This document shows, piece by piece, positions 1 through 8,686 of a stretch of 64,000 bases of DNA (its first letter is position 1; every line of letters begins with the position of its first letter). The DNA comes from Roseibium sp. MMSF_3412 (GTDB taxonomy: Bacteria > Pseudomonadota > Alphaproteobacteria > Rhizobiales > Stappiaceae): NCBI RefSeq assembly GCF_030733265.1, contig NZ_JASHJI010000001.1, forward strand, positions 682,001 through 746,000, in the 5' to 3' direction. The notes under the pieces are model-generated. The model saw nothing but the letters and a program-made list of their open reading frames with translations. It did not search any database and was not told where the DNA came from. The translations under genes were made by a program, and so were the position numbers.

Positions 1-43
1 CAAGTAATCGACACCTGCAACCTCTGAAACGCGGTTTGGCTCC

Positions 44-1438
44 ATGTTCATCAGCGTCTTCGACATCTTCAAGATCGGTATCGGTCCTTCGAGTTCTCAC
101 ACAGTCGGCCCGATGGTGGCCGTTGCCCGCTATCTGGAAAGGGTACGCGGTCTCGCCGGTGCCGAAGCATTGGCAGCCGGTCTCACCGTGACACTGCACG
201 GATCGCTTGCCTTCACGGGCAAAGGGCATGCGACCGACAAGGCCATCTGCCTTGGCCTTCTGGGCGAGCGTCCGGATACGCTCGACCCGGATTGCGTCGA
301 GCCGTTGCTGGCGGATCTTAACAGCGCACGGAAGCTCCGCATTCCAGGTCTGCCCGAGCTTGATTTCGATCCCGCGCGGGATGTGATCTTCGACTATGGC
401 CCGCCGCTGCCGCTGCATGCCAACGGACTGACTTTCCGGCTTCTGGACAAGACCGGTTCCGAGATAGACAGCTTCGTCTACTATTCGATCGGCGGCGGCT
501 TTGTCGTCAGCGAACCGGAACTCCGCAACACGACGAATGCACCGCTGAATGAACTGACGGCGCCGACCGTCCCGTTCCCTTTCGCCACGGCGAAGCAGAT
601 GCTCGAGATGGGCCGGGAAGCGGGTCTGTCGATTGCGGAGATGAAGCTGCGCAACGAATGCGCCGACACGAAAGTCGAGGACGTAGAAGCGGGGATCGAC
701 CGGCTCTGGTCGGCAATGGATGCGTGCATCAACCGGGGGATCACCCAGGCCGGTATCCTTCCCGGTGGCCTGAAGGTGAAACGGCGTGCGGCCGACATCT
801 ACCAGCAGCTCGTTCGCGAAGGCCGCAGCAACCCGTTGTTCGAACACAGCGTGGTCGACTGGCTCGGCGTCTATGCGATGGCGGTGAACGAGGAAAACGC
901 CGCCGGCGGGCGTGTCGTCACCGCACCGACCAACGGCGCAGCCGGCGTTATCCCCGCCGTCGCGCGCTATTACCTCGACCATTGCCCCACGGCCGATCAG
1001 GCAGGCGTGCGTATTTTCCTTCTGACGGCCGCCGCCGTCGGTGGCATCATCAAGGCGAACGCATCGATCTCCGGCGCGGAGGTCGGCTGCCAGGGGGAAG
1101 TCGGGTCCGCGTCGGCGATGGCCGCGGCAGGACTGTGCGCAGCGCTAGGCGGCACGAACGAGCAGATCGAAAACGCTGCCGAGATCGCGCTCGAACATCA
1201 CCTTGGCATGACGTGCGACCCGATTGGTGGTCTCGTTCAGGTTCCGTGCATCGAGCGCAACGCGCTCGGTTCGGTCAAGGCCGTCACGGCCGCCTCGCTT
1301 GCCCTGCGTGGTGATGGAACGCATTTCGTGCCGCTGGACGGGTGCATCGAAACCATGCGCCAGACCGGCATGGACATGATGGAGCAGTACAAGGAAACCT
1401 CGCAAGGTGGCCTCGCCGTTAACATCGTCGAATGTTAA
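44..1438 (+). CDS. sdaA: L-serine ammonia-lyase (single-chain, iron-sulfur)
   Basis: Deaminates L-serine to pyruvate and ammonia in the cytoplasm. The 464-residue protein opens with the family signature ([20 protein letters not shown]), carries the beta domain in its first ~160 residues and the catalytic alpha domain after it. Three cysteines positioned as the 4Fe-4S ligands are visible: Cys349, Cys391 and Cys402, the last two in [12 protein letters not shown]. Length matches the fused alpha/beta type of Gram-negative bacteria. It reads toward the aspartate antiporter gene 115 bases downstream, so both supply pyruvate/alanine metabolism, though a shared transcript is unproven. Confidence 0.95.
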   Translation: MFISVFDIFKIGIGPSSSHTVGPMVAVARYLERVRGLAGAEALAAGLTVTLHGSLAFTGKGHATDKAICLGLLGERPDTLDPDCVEPLLADLNSARKLRIPGLPELDFDPARDVIFDYGPPLPLHANGLTFRLLDKTGSEIDSFVYYSIGGGFVVSEPELRNTTNAPLNELTAPTVPFPFATAKQMLEMGREAGLSIAEMKLRNECADTKVEDVEAGIDRLWSAMDACINRGITQAGILPGGLKVKRRAADIYQQLVREGRSNPLFEHSVVDWLGVYAMAVNEENAAGGRVVTAPTNGAAGVIPAVARYYLDHCPTADQAGVRIFLLTAAAVGGIIKANASISGAEVGCQGEVGSASAMAAAGLCAALGGTNEQIENAAEIALEHHLGMTCDPIGGLVQVPCIERNALGSVKAVTAASLALRGDGTHFVPLDGCIETMRQTGMDMMEQYKETSQGGLAVNIVEC

Positions 1439-1510
1439 AGTACTGACAAAAATGACAATTTCGAAGAAAAGTTTGCTGTAAGCGACGAAACCGGCAATAG
1501 TCTCTCCCTG

Positions 1511-1547
1511 GGTTGGTGTTCTACTCCTTTGCACCAATCAAGGGAGG
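1511..1547 (+). promoter_or_regulatory. Mutually exclusive hairpins over the aspT ribosome-binding site
   Basis: Two helices compete here. In the first, 1511-1518 (GGTTGGTG) pairs with 1532-1539 (CACCAATC), 8 pairs with one G-U, leaving the Shine-Dalgarno AAGGGAGG (1540-1547) free. In the second, 1524-1530 (CTCCTTT) pairs with 1540-1546 (AAGGGAG), 7 pairs with one G-U, and buries it. They cannot both form because no linker separates 1539 from 1540. This is the layout of a translational switch, but it is read by eye and any pyrimidine-rich stretch can pair with a Shine-Dalgarno, so function is unproven. Confidence 0.35.
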
Positions 1548-1553
1548 CTTTAG

Positions 1554-3263
1554 ATGGATGTCTTGACATGGCTGGCGGCGCAGTCGTCGCTAGTGTTCCT
1601 GTTCATTGCGGTCGCGCTGGGGTATTTTGCCGGCAAGCTGAAGATCGGCAATTTCGTTCTCGGCGGCATCGCCGGAACGTTGATCATGGGCGTCGTGCTC
1701 GGACAGGTCGGGGTCACGATCGACAGTGCGGTCAAGGATATTTTCTTCGCCCTGTTCATCTATGCGGTCGGCTATCAGGGCGGGCCCCAGTTCTTCCGGG
1801 CGCTGTCCCTGAAGTCACTCAACCAGCTCCTTTCAGCTGCGGTCATGTGTATCCTCGGGCTTCTCACGGTGCTCGTGTTTGCATGGAGTTTCGGCCTTGA
1901 CCGGGGAACGGCAGCCGGACTTGCCGCAGGTGGACTGACCCAGTCGGCAATCATTGGAACAGCCGGCGAAACCATCCAGAAACTCAGCGTTTCCGCCGAC
2001 CTGAAACAGGTCATGGAAACCAATATCGCGGTCGGGTATGCGGTCTGCTACATCTTCGGCTCCATCGGGCCGATCATCATGGTCACCTGGTTTTTTCCGA
2101 CCGTCATGCGCTGGGACATCCGCAAGGAAGCGCTCAAGCTGGCGGAAAAAATGTCAGGCGGATCGGCCGAATTGGAGCCGGGCCAGTTCAATGCGGCCCG
2201 GCGTATCGACACGCGGTTCTACCAACTCGGCAGCGACACACCCTTTATCGGCAAATCGGCGCAGGATCTCGATGCATCCTTTGACAATGCCGCCGTCGAA
2301 GCCGTGTTGCGCGCCGGTCAGGAAATCCATCTTGACGACGCTCGGTCTCTCCAACCAGGCGACGTTATCGCCGTAACCGGTCTCGTTTCCACCCTCGACA
2401 ATCCGGCAGTCGCTTTTGGCACCGAAACCCAGGCACCTGACGGCTACAGGCTTGTGCTGGAGAACCGCAACATCGTTCTCACCAATCCCGATTTTGCGGG
2501 CAACAAGCTGCAGGGCATACACGACCACACCCGGTCCAACGCGCTGCGTGATGTCTTCGTCACCGGGGTGAACCGGATGGGACGGGACCTGCCGCTGTTG
2601 CCGGATCTTGAGATCCACAAAGGCGATGAACTGCAGCTGACCGGCAGCCCGCGGGACCTCAATACCGTTCAGAAATCCCTCGGTTACCCGATCACGTCTG
2701 CTGCGGTCACCGATTTCATCTTCTTCGGCATCGGCATGACGCTCGGTCTGTTGCTCGGGCTCATCGAGTTCAAGATCGGCGGTGTGCCGGTTTCAGTCGG
2801 CAGCGGCGGCGGGTGCCTGCTGTCGGGTCTTTTGTTCGGCTGGCTCAGGAGCACGCATCCGCGCTATGCCGCCCTGCCGACCGGCGCGGTGAATTTTCTC
2901 AGGGATTTCGGTCTCGCCGTCTTCGTCGGCGTTGTCGGGATCAGCGCGGGTCCCCAGGTTCTGACGACGCTGCAAGAACAGGGCATGAGCATCTTCCTGT
3001 TCGGTATCGGTGTCACGCTGATCCCGCAGTTAATAGGGTTCTTCTTCTCCTATTACGTGCTGCGGATCCAGAACCCGATCGAGGCGCTTGCCTGTGTTGC
3101 CGGGGGGCGCAGCGCCAATCCCGCCTTCGCGGCTCTCCTGGGCAAGGCGCAAAACGCCACCCCGGTCGTTACATTCACCGTCACCTATGCCGTTGCCAAC
3201 GTGCTGCTGACCCTGTGGGGTCCGCTGATCGTCGGCCTCGTATCCACCAATCCGGCCCAGTAA
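1554..3263 (+). CDS. aspT: Aspartate:alanine exchanger family transporter (AspT-like)
   Basis: A 569-residue inner-membrane antiporter of the AAE family. It has two blocks of hydrophobic helices (about residues 1-185 and 380-569) either side of a hydrophilic region (about 200-370) that resembles paired RCK_C/TrkA-C domains. In characterised members, aspartate enters in exchange for alanine. The next gene, 18 bases on, encodes the decarboxylase that makes alanine from aspartate, which strongly supports this substrate pair. The ATG is chosen because AGGGAGG lies 6 bases upstream. The substrate is inferred from family and context. Confidence 0.88.
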   Translation: MDVLTWLAAQSSLVFLFIAVALGYFAGKLKIGNFVLGGIAGTLIMGVVLGQVGVTIDSAVKDIFFALFIYAVGYQGGPQFFRALSLKSLNQLLSAAVMCILGLLTVLVFAWSFGLDRGTAAGLAAGGLTQSAIIGTAGETIQKLSVSADLKQVMETNIAVGYAVCYIFGSIGPIIMVTWFFPTVMRWDIRKEALKLAEKMSGGSAELEPGQFNAARRIDTRFYQLGSDTPFIGKSAQDLDASFDNAAVEAVLRAGQEIHLDDARSLQPGDVIAVTGLVSTLDNPAVAFGTETQAPDGYRLVLENRNIVLTNPDFAGNKLQGIHDHTRSNALRDVFVTGVNRMGRDLPLLPDLEIHKGDELQLTGSPRDLNTVQKSLGYPITSAAVTDFIFFGIGMTLGLLLGLIEFKIGGVPVSVGSGGGCLLSGLLFGWLRSTHPRYAALPTGAVNFLRDFGLAVFVGVVGISAGPQVLTTLQEQGMSIFLFGIGVTLIPQLIGFFFSYYVLRIQNPIEALACVAGGRSANPAFAALLGKAQNATPVVTFTVTYAVANVLLTLWGPLIVGLVSTNPAQ

Positions 3264-3281
3264 ACACCCGGGAGAATTCCT

Positions 3282-4871
3282 ATGAGTGCACAAGACTATT
3301 CCCAGTATCAGGAACTCAGCCCGTTTGAACTCAAGGACAAGCTGATCGAGATTGCCTCTTCGGCTGCCCAGCGCATGATGCTGAATGCCGGCCGGGGCAA
3401 TCCGAATTTTCTCGCGACTCATCCGCGCAGGGGCTTTCTGCGTCTCGGGGACTTTTCCGTTGAGGAAGCCGAGCGCTCCTATTCCTATCTCGACAGCGGC
3501 TTCGGCGGACTTCCGGACAAGGAAGGAATGTTGCTGCGGTTCGAGAATTTCATCCATCGGCACGAGGACCGCGACGGCACCACGTTTCTGCGTGCCGCGC
3601 TGTCCTACGCCAAGGATCAGCTCGGTATTCACCGGCACGAACTGCTCCATGAAATGGTCGAGGGTTTTCTCGGCTGCAACTACCCTGTGCCCCCGCGCAT
3701 GCTCTCCCATGCGGAACGGATTGTCGGCGCCTACCTCGCCAAGGAGATGTTCGGCAACGAGCCGCAGCACGGCCCGTTTTCCGTTTTCGCGACGGAGGGC
3801 GGCACGGCGGCCATGACCTATATTTTCCAGACACTCAAGGCCAACGGGCTGGTCAAGCCCGGGGACAAGGTTGCGCTCGGCACGCCGATCTTCTCTCCCT
3901 ATCTGGAGATCCCGCCGCTGCCGGAATACGACATGCCCATTGTCGACATCCGGATGGAGGAAGGCGCCGACTGGCAGTTCAGCGATGCGGAACTCGCCAA
4001 GCTGGACGATCCGGATATCAAGGTGTTCTGCATCGTCAATCCAAGCAACCCGCCGTCGGTAAAGCTGTCTCCCGACGACCTCGACAGAGTTGCGGCGGTG
4101 ATCAACGAGAGACGGCCCGATCTCTTCGTGGTGACGGACGATGTCTACGGCACCTTTGCCGACGATTTCGTCTCGCTGTTTGCGAAGTGTCCGCGCAACA
4201 CCTTGTGCGTCTATTCTTTCTCGAAATATTTCGGCGCGACGGGCTGGCGGCTCGGCGTCATCGCGCTTCACGAAGACAATGTCTTCGACGAGGCTCTCGC
4301 CGCCCTTTCCGAAGACAAGAAAAGGGAACTCGACCGGCGCTATTCCTCACTCACGACTGCGCCCCGTGACATCCGGTTCATCGACCGGCTGGTTGCGGAC
4401 AGCCGGGCCGTTGCGCTCAACCACACGGCTGGCGCTTCAACACCACAGCAGATCCAGATGATGCTGTTCGCCCTTGCCGGTCTGCTCGACCGCGACGACC
4501 GCTACAAGGATGCGGCCAAGAGCCTGATCCGGAAACGGTTCAACACGCTTGAACTCAACATGGGCGTGACACCCCACCGTGAGCCCAATGACGTCAACTA
4601 CTATACACTGATCAATCTGCAGCATTTGAGCGGACGCCTGTACGGCGACGCATTTGCGGACTGGTTCGTCGCCAACAAGAAAGGTTACGACTTCCTGTTC
4701 CGGCTTGCCGAGGAGACAAGTGTCGTTCTCCTGCCCGGAAAAGGTTTCGAGGTGGTCGACGCCTCCGCGCGCGTGTCCCTCGCCAACCTGACCGAGGCCG
4801 AATACGCAAAGATCGGTGCCTTTGCGCGCAAGGTGATCTCGGAGTATCACGATGAGTACACAAAGCAGTAG
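3282..4871 (+). CDS. aspD: Aspartate 4-decarboxylase (bifunctional with aspartate aminotransferase)
   Basis: PLP enzyme of fold type I converting L-aspartate to L-alanine and CO2, consuming a proton. The 529-residue length and the N-terminal extension (NAGRGNPNFLATHPRRGF) are typical of the AspD family and not of ordinary aminotransferases. The PLP-binding lysine lies in YSFSKYFGATGWRLG. A GGGAG ribosome-binding site precedes the ATG. With the upstream antiporter it forms the aspartate/alanine cycle: import of aspartate, decarboxylation, export of alanine, net proton-motive force and alkalinisation. Confidence 0.93.
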   Translation: MSAQDYSQYQELSPFELKDKLIEIASSAAQRMMLNAGRGNPNFLATHPRRGFLRLGDFSVEEAERSYSYLDSGFGGLPDKEGMLLRFENFIHRHEDRDGTTFLRAALSYAKDQLGIHRHELLHEMVEGFLGCNYPVPPRMLSHAERIVGAYLAKEMFGNEPQHGPFSVFATEGGTAAMTYIFQTLKANGLVKPGDKVALGTPIFSPYLEIPPLPEYDMPIVDIRMEEGADWQFSDAELAKLDDPDIKVFCIVNPSNPPSVKLSPDDLDRVAAVINERRPDLFVVTDDVYGTFADDFVSLFAKCPRNTLCVYSFSKYFGATGWRLGVIALHEDNVFDEALAALSEDKKRELDRRYSSLTTAPRDIRFIDRLVADSRAVALNHTAGASTPQQIQMMLFALAGLLDRDDRYKDAAKSLIRKRFNTLELNMGVTPHREPNDVNYYTLINLQHLSGRLYGDAFADWFVANKKGYDFLFRLAEETSVVLLPGKGFEVVDASARVSLANLTEAEYAKIGAFARKVISEYHDEYTKQ

Positions 4872-5014
4872 TGCTTCTGGCCAAAGACGTCTGAGGCACC
4901 AGCTGACGAAGGACACAAGCTGAACCGGTCTTGCCGGCTCAGCGTATCTTTTGCAGTCTGCCGGCCGAAACCGGTGCTGAAGTACAAAATCGCTGCCGGG
5001 TGCTGGAGAATATC

Positions 5015-5431
5015 GTGACCATCGTCATCACCCCCGTTGTCGCAAGCCTGTTGGCTCTGCTTTACGTCTTCCTGAGCATCCGGGTGATCGGCGCACGCCG
5101 TACGGAACGGATCAGCCTCGGCGACCGGGGCAACGACCTCATGCTGAGACGCATGCGGGTTCACAGCAATTTCGCCGAATATACACCCTTCGCGCTCTTG
5201 CTTCTTCTCATGCTCGAGCTTCTGGGTGGCGCACACTGGCTGCTCTACGGACTGGGTCTCTTCCTGCTCGTTGGCCGGAGCGTGCATGCCTACGGCGTCA
5301 GCAGCGAGCCGGAACCCATGGCCTTCCGGGTAACGGGCATGCTGCTGACATTCACGGTGATCGGCATTGCCGCACTGGCCAACCTTGTCCTTGCAATCGA
5401 CAAGCTCATGGCGGTCGAACGTCTCGGCTGA
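5015..5431 (+). CDS. MAPEG family membrane protein
   Basis: A 138-residue integral membrane protein with about four hydrophobic segments, of the MAPEG superfamily (membrane-associated eicosanoid/glutathione metabolism). The conserved loop appears as LRRMRVHSNFAEYTPFALLL, with the Arg and the N-x-x-E-Y-x-P that bind glutathione in studied members. A longer reading from a TTG at 4931 exists, but the GTG at 5015 has GGAG 6 bases upstream and puts a membrane helix at the N-terminus, so it is preferred. Bacterial members are mostly uncharacterised and no substrate can be assigned. Confidence 0.8.
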   Translation: MTIVITPVVASLLALLYVFLSIRVIGARRTERISLGDRGNDLMLRRMRVHSNFAEYTPFALLLLLMLELLGGAHWLLYGLGLFLLVGRSVHAYGVSSEPEPMAFRVTGMLLTFTVIGIAALANLVLAIDKLMAVERLG

Positions 5432-5501
5432 GCCTGCATGGGTGCCGGCCAGGGCCTCGCAAAGTGAGCCAGAGCACGATACCTATACAAAAAGTCTTTT
5501 T

Positions 5502-5518
5502 CTGGATATAAAGTCCAG
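5502..5518. promoter_or_regulatory. Inverted repeat abutting the regulator start codon
   Basis: CTGGA-N7-TCCAG ends directly against the ATG at 5519. No Shine-Dalgarno precedes that ATG, and the TATAAA inside the repeat sits about 7 bases before it, so the regulator mRNA may be leaderless with the repeat serving as an autoregulatory operator. This is inference from position only. Confidence 0.3.
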
Positions 5519-6157
5519 ATGATACAAAACCCGGACCTCAAGGCGCTCGAACCCGTTTGCAAGGCGATCTCACTGCTGATGCCGGAGATGGTCGAAGTCG
5601 TCCTGCACGATCTTGCAACAAATACGATCGCTCATATCGAAAACGGATTTTCCGCGCGCGATGCCGGTGACGACTCCCTTCTGGAAACAGAAAACTACGC
5701 GGCTGAACTGGACGAACACGGGATTATCGGGCCCTATCGGAAATCCAGCCCGGACGGGACGCGTCTGAAATCCGTTTCAGCGGTTTTTCGGGACGCCGAA
5801 GGCCAGCCAATCGGACTGCTTTGCATCAATTTCAAGACCGGCGACCTGGAAACGGTCTCCGCGCTGTTGAGCACGATCGCGCGCCTCGACGAGAAGTCCC
5901 AGCCTTCCATCGTGAAGAACGACTGGCGCGAACTCACAAATGCGATCATCGAGGATACCCTCAAGGATCTGAAAATCGTGCACAGCCAGCTGCGCCGGCC
6001 TGCCCGCATCGAGATCATGCGGCGGCTCATGCAGGCCGACGTTCTTTCTGCCAGAGGGTCCGGCGACTACGTGGCGAAAGCGCTCGGGGTATCGCGGGCA
6101 AACTTTTACGACATGCTTCGGGAAGCAAAGCACGACAACAAGGAAGCGTCCGCATGA
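5519..6157 (+). CDS. YheO/DauR-type transcriptional regulator
   Basis: A 212-residue cytoplasmic regulator with a YheO-like PAS domain (about residues 10-115, including VVLHDLATNTIAHIENG) and a C-terminal helix-turn-helix of the HTH_22 type (SGDYVAKALGVSRANFYDML). Relatives include DauR, which controls D-arginine catabolism. Its stop overlaps the ATG of the aminotransferase in an ATGA, so the two are translationally coupled and the regulator probably controls its own operon. The ligand is unknown; an amino acid handled by the neighbour is the obvious guess. Confidence 0.82.
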   Translation: MIQNPDLKALEPVCKAISLLMPEMVEVVLHDLATNTIAHIENGFSARDAGDDSLLETENYAAELDEHGIIGPYRKSSPDGTRLKSVSAVFRDAEGQPIGLLCINFKTGDLETVSALLSTIARLDEKSQPSIVKNDWRELTNAIIEDTLKDLKIVHSQLRRPARIEIMRRLMQADVLSARGSGDYVAKALGVSRANFYDMLREAKHDNKEASA

Positions 6158-7353
6158 CCGTGACCGCCACGACACCACGCCCGATGCGCGACTTCGGACT
6201 GGAGGTGTTCTTCTCCAGGTGGGAATTCACCGCACGGCACCACATGACCGCGTCAGATCTTGAAAGCATGTCGCTGTCCGAACTTCTGGCGCTCGCATCC
6301 GATGAAGACCGGTCAGCCTTTGAAAACCTGTGGCTGGGATATACGGAAACCTGGGGTGCTCCGGCACTGCGCCAGGAGATCGCGGGCACCTATGACAAGC
6401 TTTCAGAGAGCAACATCCTGTGTCTGGCGGGTGCCGGCGAAGGTCTGTATGCGGTTCCGCATGTTCTGCTGACACGGGATGACCATGCCATCGTGCCGAC
6501 GCCCAACTACCAGGGTTCGGAGACAATTCCCCTGTCCATCTGCGACGTGACCGGGGTGCCGATGGACTATACCCCTTCGTCGGGTTCAAACGGGTCACAA
6601 GGCGGGTGGCACCTCGATCTCGATCGTCTTAAGGACGCCATCAGGCCGAACACCAAACTGATCTCTCTGAATTTTCCGCACAACCCGACCGGTTTCCTGC
6701 TGCCGCGCGAAGAGCTCGAGGCCCTCGTAAGCCTGGCACGCGCACACGGTATCTACATTCTGAGCGACGAGGTCTATCGCGGTGTCGAACTGGACGAAAC
6801 CAAGCGGATGCCGCAAATCGCCGATCACTACGAGCGCGGCATTTCCCTCAACGTGATGTCCAAGGCTTACGGATTGCCGGGAATACGCATTGGCTGGATC
6901 GCCTCGCAAGACCGCGATCTTCTGCAAAAAGCAGAACGGTTCAAACACTATCTGTCGATCTGCAATTCCGGCCCGTCGGAAATCCTGGCCCTGATCGCCT
7001 TGAAAGCAAGGCAAAAGATCCTCGCGCGCAACCGCGCGATCATGATGGAAAATGCCGCCGCGCTCGAACGGCTCTTCGCCGCTTATCCGGATCTCTTCGA
7101 GTGGCAACGCCCGATGGGTGGCTGCGTCGCCTTTCCAAGATATCTCGGTCCGGACGGTGTCGAGACCTTCACGCGAAAGCTGGTCGAGGAAAGCGGTGTC
7201 CTGCTTCTGCCCTCGTCCATTTATTCCAGTGAACTCGGCACGACACCGCAAGACCATTTCCGCATCGGGATCGGGCGCGCCGCGGTCTTCAGGGACGGCC
7301 TGAAGGCGATGGAACAACATCTCGACAAGACCTACCCGGAGTTCCGGACGTAA
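6154..7353 (+). CDS. Class I/II PLP-dependent aminotransferase
   Basis: A 399-residue fold-type I PLP enzyme. Visible are the FPHNPTG motif, the LSDEVYRGVELDE segment with the Asp that holds the pyridine nitrogen, and the Schiff-base lysine in VMSKAYGLPGIRIGW with the following Arg for phosphate. The ATG at 6154 is chosen because it overlaps the regulator stop (ATGA) and gives a normal length; a longer in-frame reading from 5821 covers the regulator gene and is an artefact. It resembles aminotransferases related to arginine-derived amino acid metabolism, but the substrate cannot be read from sequence. Confidence 0.85.
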   Translation: MTVTATTPRPMRDFGLEVFFSRWEFTARHHMTASDLESMSLSELLALASDEDRSAFENLWLGYTETWGAPALRQEIAGTYDKLSESNILCLAGAGEGLYAVPHVLLTRDDHAIVPTPNYQGSETIPLSICDVTGVPMDYTPSSGSNGSQGGWHLDLDRLKDAIRPNTKLISLNFPHNPTGFLLPREELEALVSLARAHGIYILSDEVYRGVELDETKRMPQIADHYERGISLNVMSKAYGLPGIRIGWIASQDRDLLQKAERFKHYLSICNSGPSEILALIALKARQKILARNRAIMMENAAALERLFAAYPDLFEWQRPMGGCVAFPRYLGPDGVETFTRKLVEESGVLLLPSSIYSSELGTTPQDHFRIGIGRAAVFRDGLKAMEQHLDKTYPEFRT

Positions 7354-7377
7354 CCGACACCCAAGCGAGGACACGCC

Positions 7378-7965
7378 GTGCAGCACGACCTGATCACGAT
7401 CGACCGCGAGGCCTGGGACGCGCTTGCCGCCGCCGCTGCCGATCCGGCACAGCCATTCCGCTACCTGACACTGGCATCTCTTGGCCGGTGCCAGTTTCCC
7501 GAAGCGCGCACCGTCGTGCTTCGCTCCGCCAAGAGTGCAACGCGCGTTCTGGAGTTTCACACCGACACGCGAAGTCCGAAATGGCAGGAGCTGCAGGACA
7601 ATGGCAACACGACGATCCTCGGGTATTCGGACGTTCTGAAACTGCAGCTGCGTCTGCGCGGTGAAATTGATCTGGCGCCTCCAGGTTCACCCGAGGCCGA
7701 CCGGGTCTGGAGCCGGTTGCCGCCGCATACCAGGGCCACCTACCAGGGTGGTCCTCCCGGAGACGAACTTCCGCCAGATGGTGACCCAGCCGCCCACGCA
7801 CCGATGTCCGCGCGTGAAGAAACCGGCAGGGATCGGTTCGGGGTACTCTCCTTCAAGGCGCTGTCACTGGACTGGTGCCGGCTGGAGCGGAACAACAATC
7901 TGCGGGCCCGGTTTTCCTATGGCGCCAGCGGCGAACTGAACGGCGCAAGCTGGGTCGCCCCCTGA
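7378..7965 (+). CDS. Pyridoxamine 5'-phosphate oxidase-like FMN-binding protein
   Basis: A 195-residue split-barrel flavoprotein of the Alr4036/PNPOx-like group. The core runs LGRCQFPEARTVVLR, then FHTDTRSPKWQEL, then LQLRLRGEI, and the C-terminus has the DWCRLERNNNLRARF block. True PdxH ends in a longer substrate-binding tail, so this is a relative rather than the pyridoxine pathway enzyme. The GTG start has AGCGAGG 7 bases upstream. Being 24 bases after a PLP aminotransferase it may belong to the same operon and act on cofactor or product; that is inference. Confidence 0.75.
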   Translation: MQHDLITIDREAWDALAAAAADPAQPFRYLTLASLGRCQFPEARTVVLRSAKSATRVLEFHTDTRSPKWQELQDNGNTTILGYSDVLKLQLRLRGEIDLAPPGSPEADRVWSRLPPHTRATYQGGPPGDELPPDGDPAAHAPMSAREETGRDRFGVLSFKALSLDWCRLERNNNLRARFSYGASGELNGASWVAP

Positions 7966-7999
7966 GGGCCAAGGATTGGCGGCACGATCCCCACAGTAC

Positions 8000-8617
8000 T
8001 CAAATCTGTTGCAGGCGGGTCTTGTGGGCGTGTGCGATATGAAGGCGCGCAGCTGCCTCGGCAGCCTCACTGTCACCCGTCGCAATCGCTTCGACGATGG
8101 CAGCATGTTCCTCCACCGCCGTTTCCCGGCGCTCGGGCGTATCCAGTGTGGTTCCGGCCATCAGGATCAGCGACAGCCGCAGGTGCTCGATCAGGTCAAC
8201 AAGGTATCGGTTGTGCGAGGCAAGGCACAGGCGCCGGTGAAAATCCCTGTTGGAGCGCACAAGACTGTCCTTGTCGGCGATGCGCTGCCTGTCGGCCTTG
8301 ACGAGATCCTGCAGGATTTCGACCTCGGGCGCGGAAGCATGCTTGGCGGCAAGTCCGGCCGCCGTTCCTTCCAGCACTTCGCGCATGAAATAGACTTCGT
8401 TGATCTGCCCGTGGTCGAGCGTCGGCACGACCATGCCCCGGTTGGGCTCGTGTACGGCGAGCCCCTGCGCCTCGAGCCGCTTCAGGCCCTCACGGATCGG
8501 AGTTCGGGAAACGCCAAACTCTTCAGCGAGATCAGCTTCGCGCAGTCGGTCGCCCGGCTTTAAAACCCGGTCTTCGACAAGACCGATCAGACGCTTGTAG
8601 ATTTCAGATCCATTCAT
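8000..8617 (-). CDS. GntR family transcriptional regulator (FCD domain)
   Basis: A 205-residue FadR-subfamily regulator. Residues ~5-65 form the winged helix (DLAEEFGVSRTPIREGLKRL) and residues ~75-200 the all-helical FCD domain, with the metal/ligand-binding pattern Asp/His visible in NRDFHRRLC and EEHAAIVEAI. Such proteins usually respond to carboxylic or amino acids. It lies 69 bases downstream of the exported beta-propeller gene on the same strand and converges on the FMN-protein gene; its targets are not evident. Confidence 0.85.
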   Translation of the reverse strand: MNGSEIYKRLIGLVEDRVLKPGDRLREADLAEEFGVSRTPIREGLKRLEAQGLAVHEPNRGMVVPTLDHGQINEVYFMREVLEGTAAGLAAKHASAPEVEILQDLVKADRQRIADKDSLVRSNRDFHRRLCLASHNRYLVDLIEHLRLSLILMAGTTLDTPERRETAVEEHAAIVEAIATGDSEAAEAAARLHIAHAHKTRLQQI

Positions 8618-8686
8618 GCGTTCTGGTTAGCGGCAAGACAGGATTTAAGCAAGAGAAGGAGGCTCGCAAACCTCCTTCATCAAGCG

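Noticed and set aside
1511-1546. An H-type pseudoknot over the aspT ribosome-binding site
   Set aside because: Both helices exist on paper, but there is no linker between 1539 and 1540 to span the 8-pair stem, so they can only alternate. Reported as competing hairpins instead.
3030-4271. A 413-codon open frame antisense to aspT and aspD
   Set aside because: The sense strand carries two well-supported genes; the antisense product has no recognisable domain.
5821-6153. A longer N-terminus for the aminotransferase
   Set aside because: The extension overlaps the YheO/DauR gene in another frame and lacks any family similarity; the ATG at 6154 overlaps the regulator stop as ATGA.
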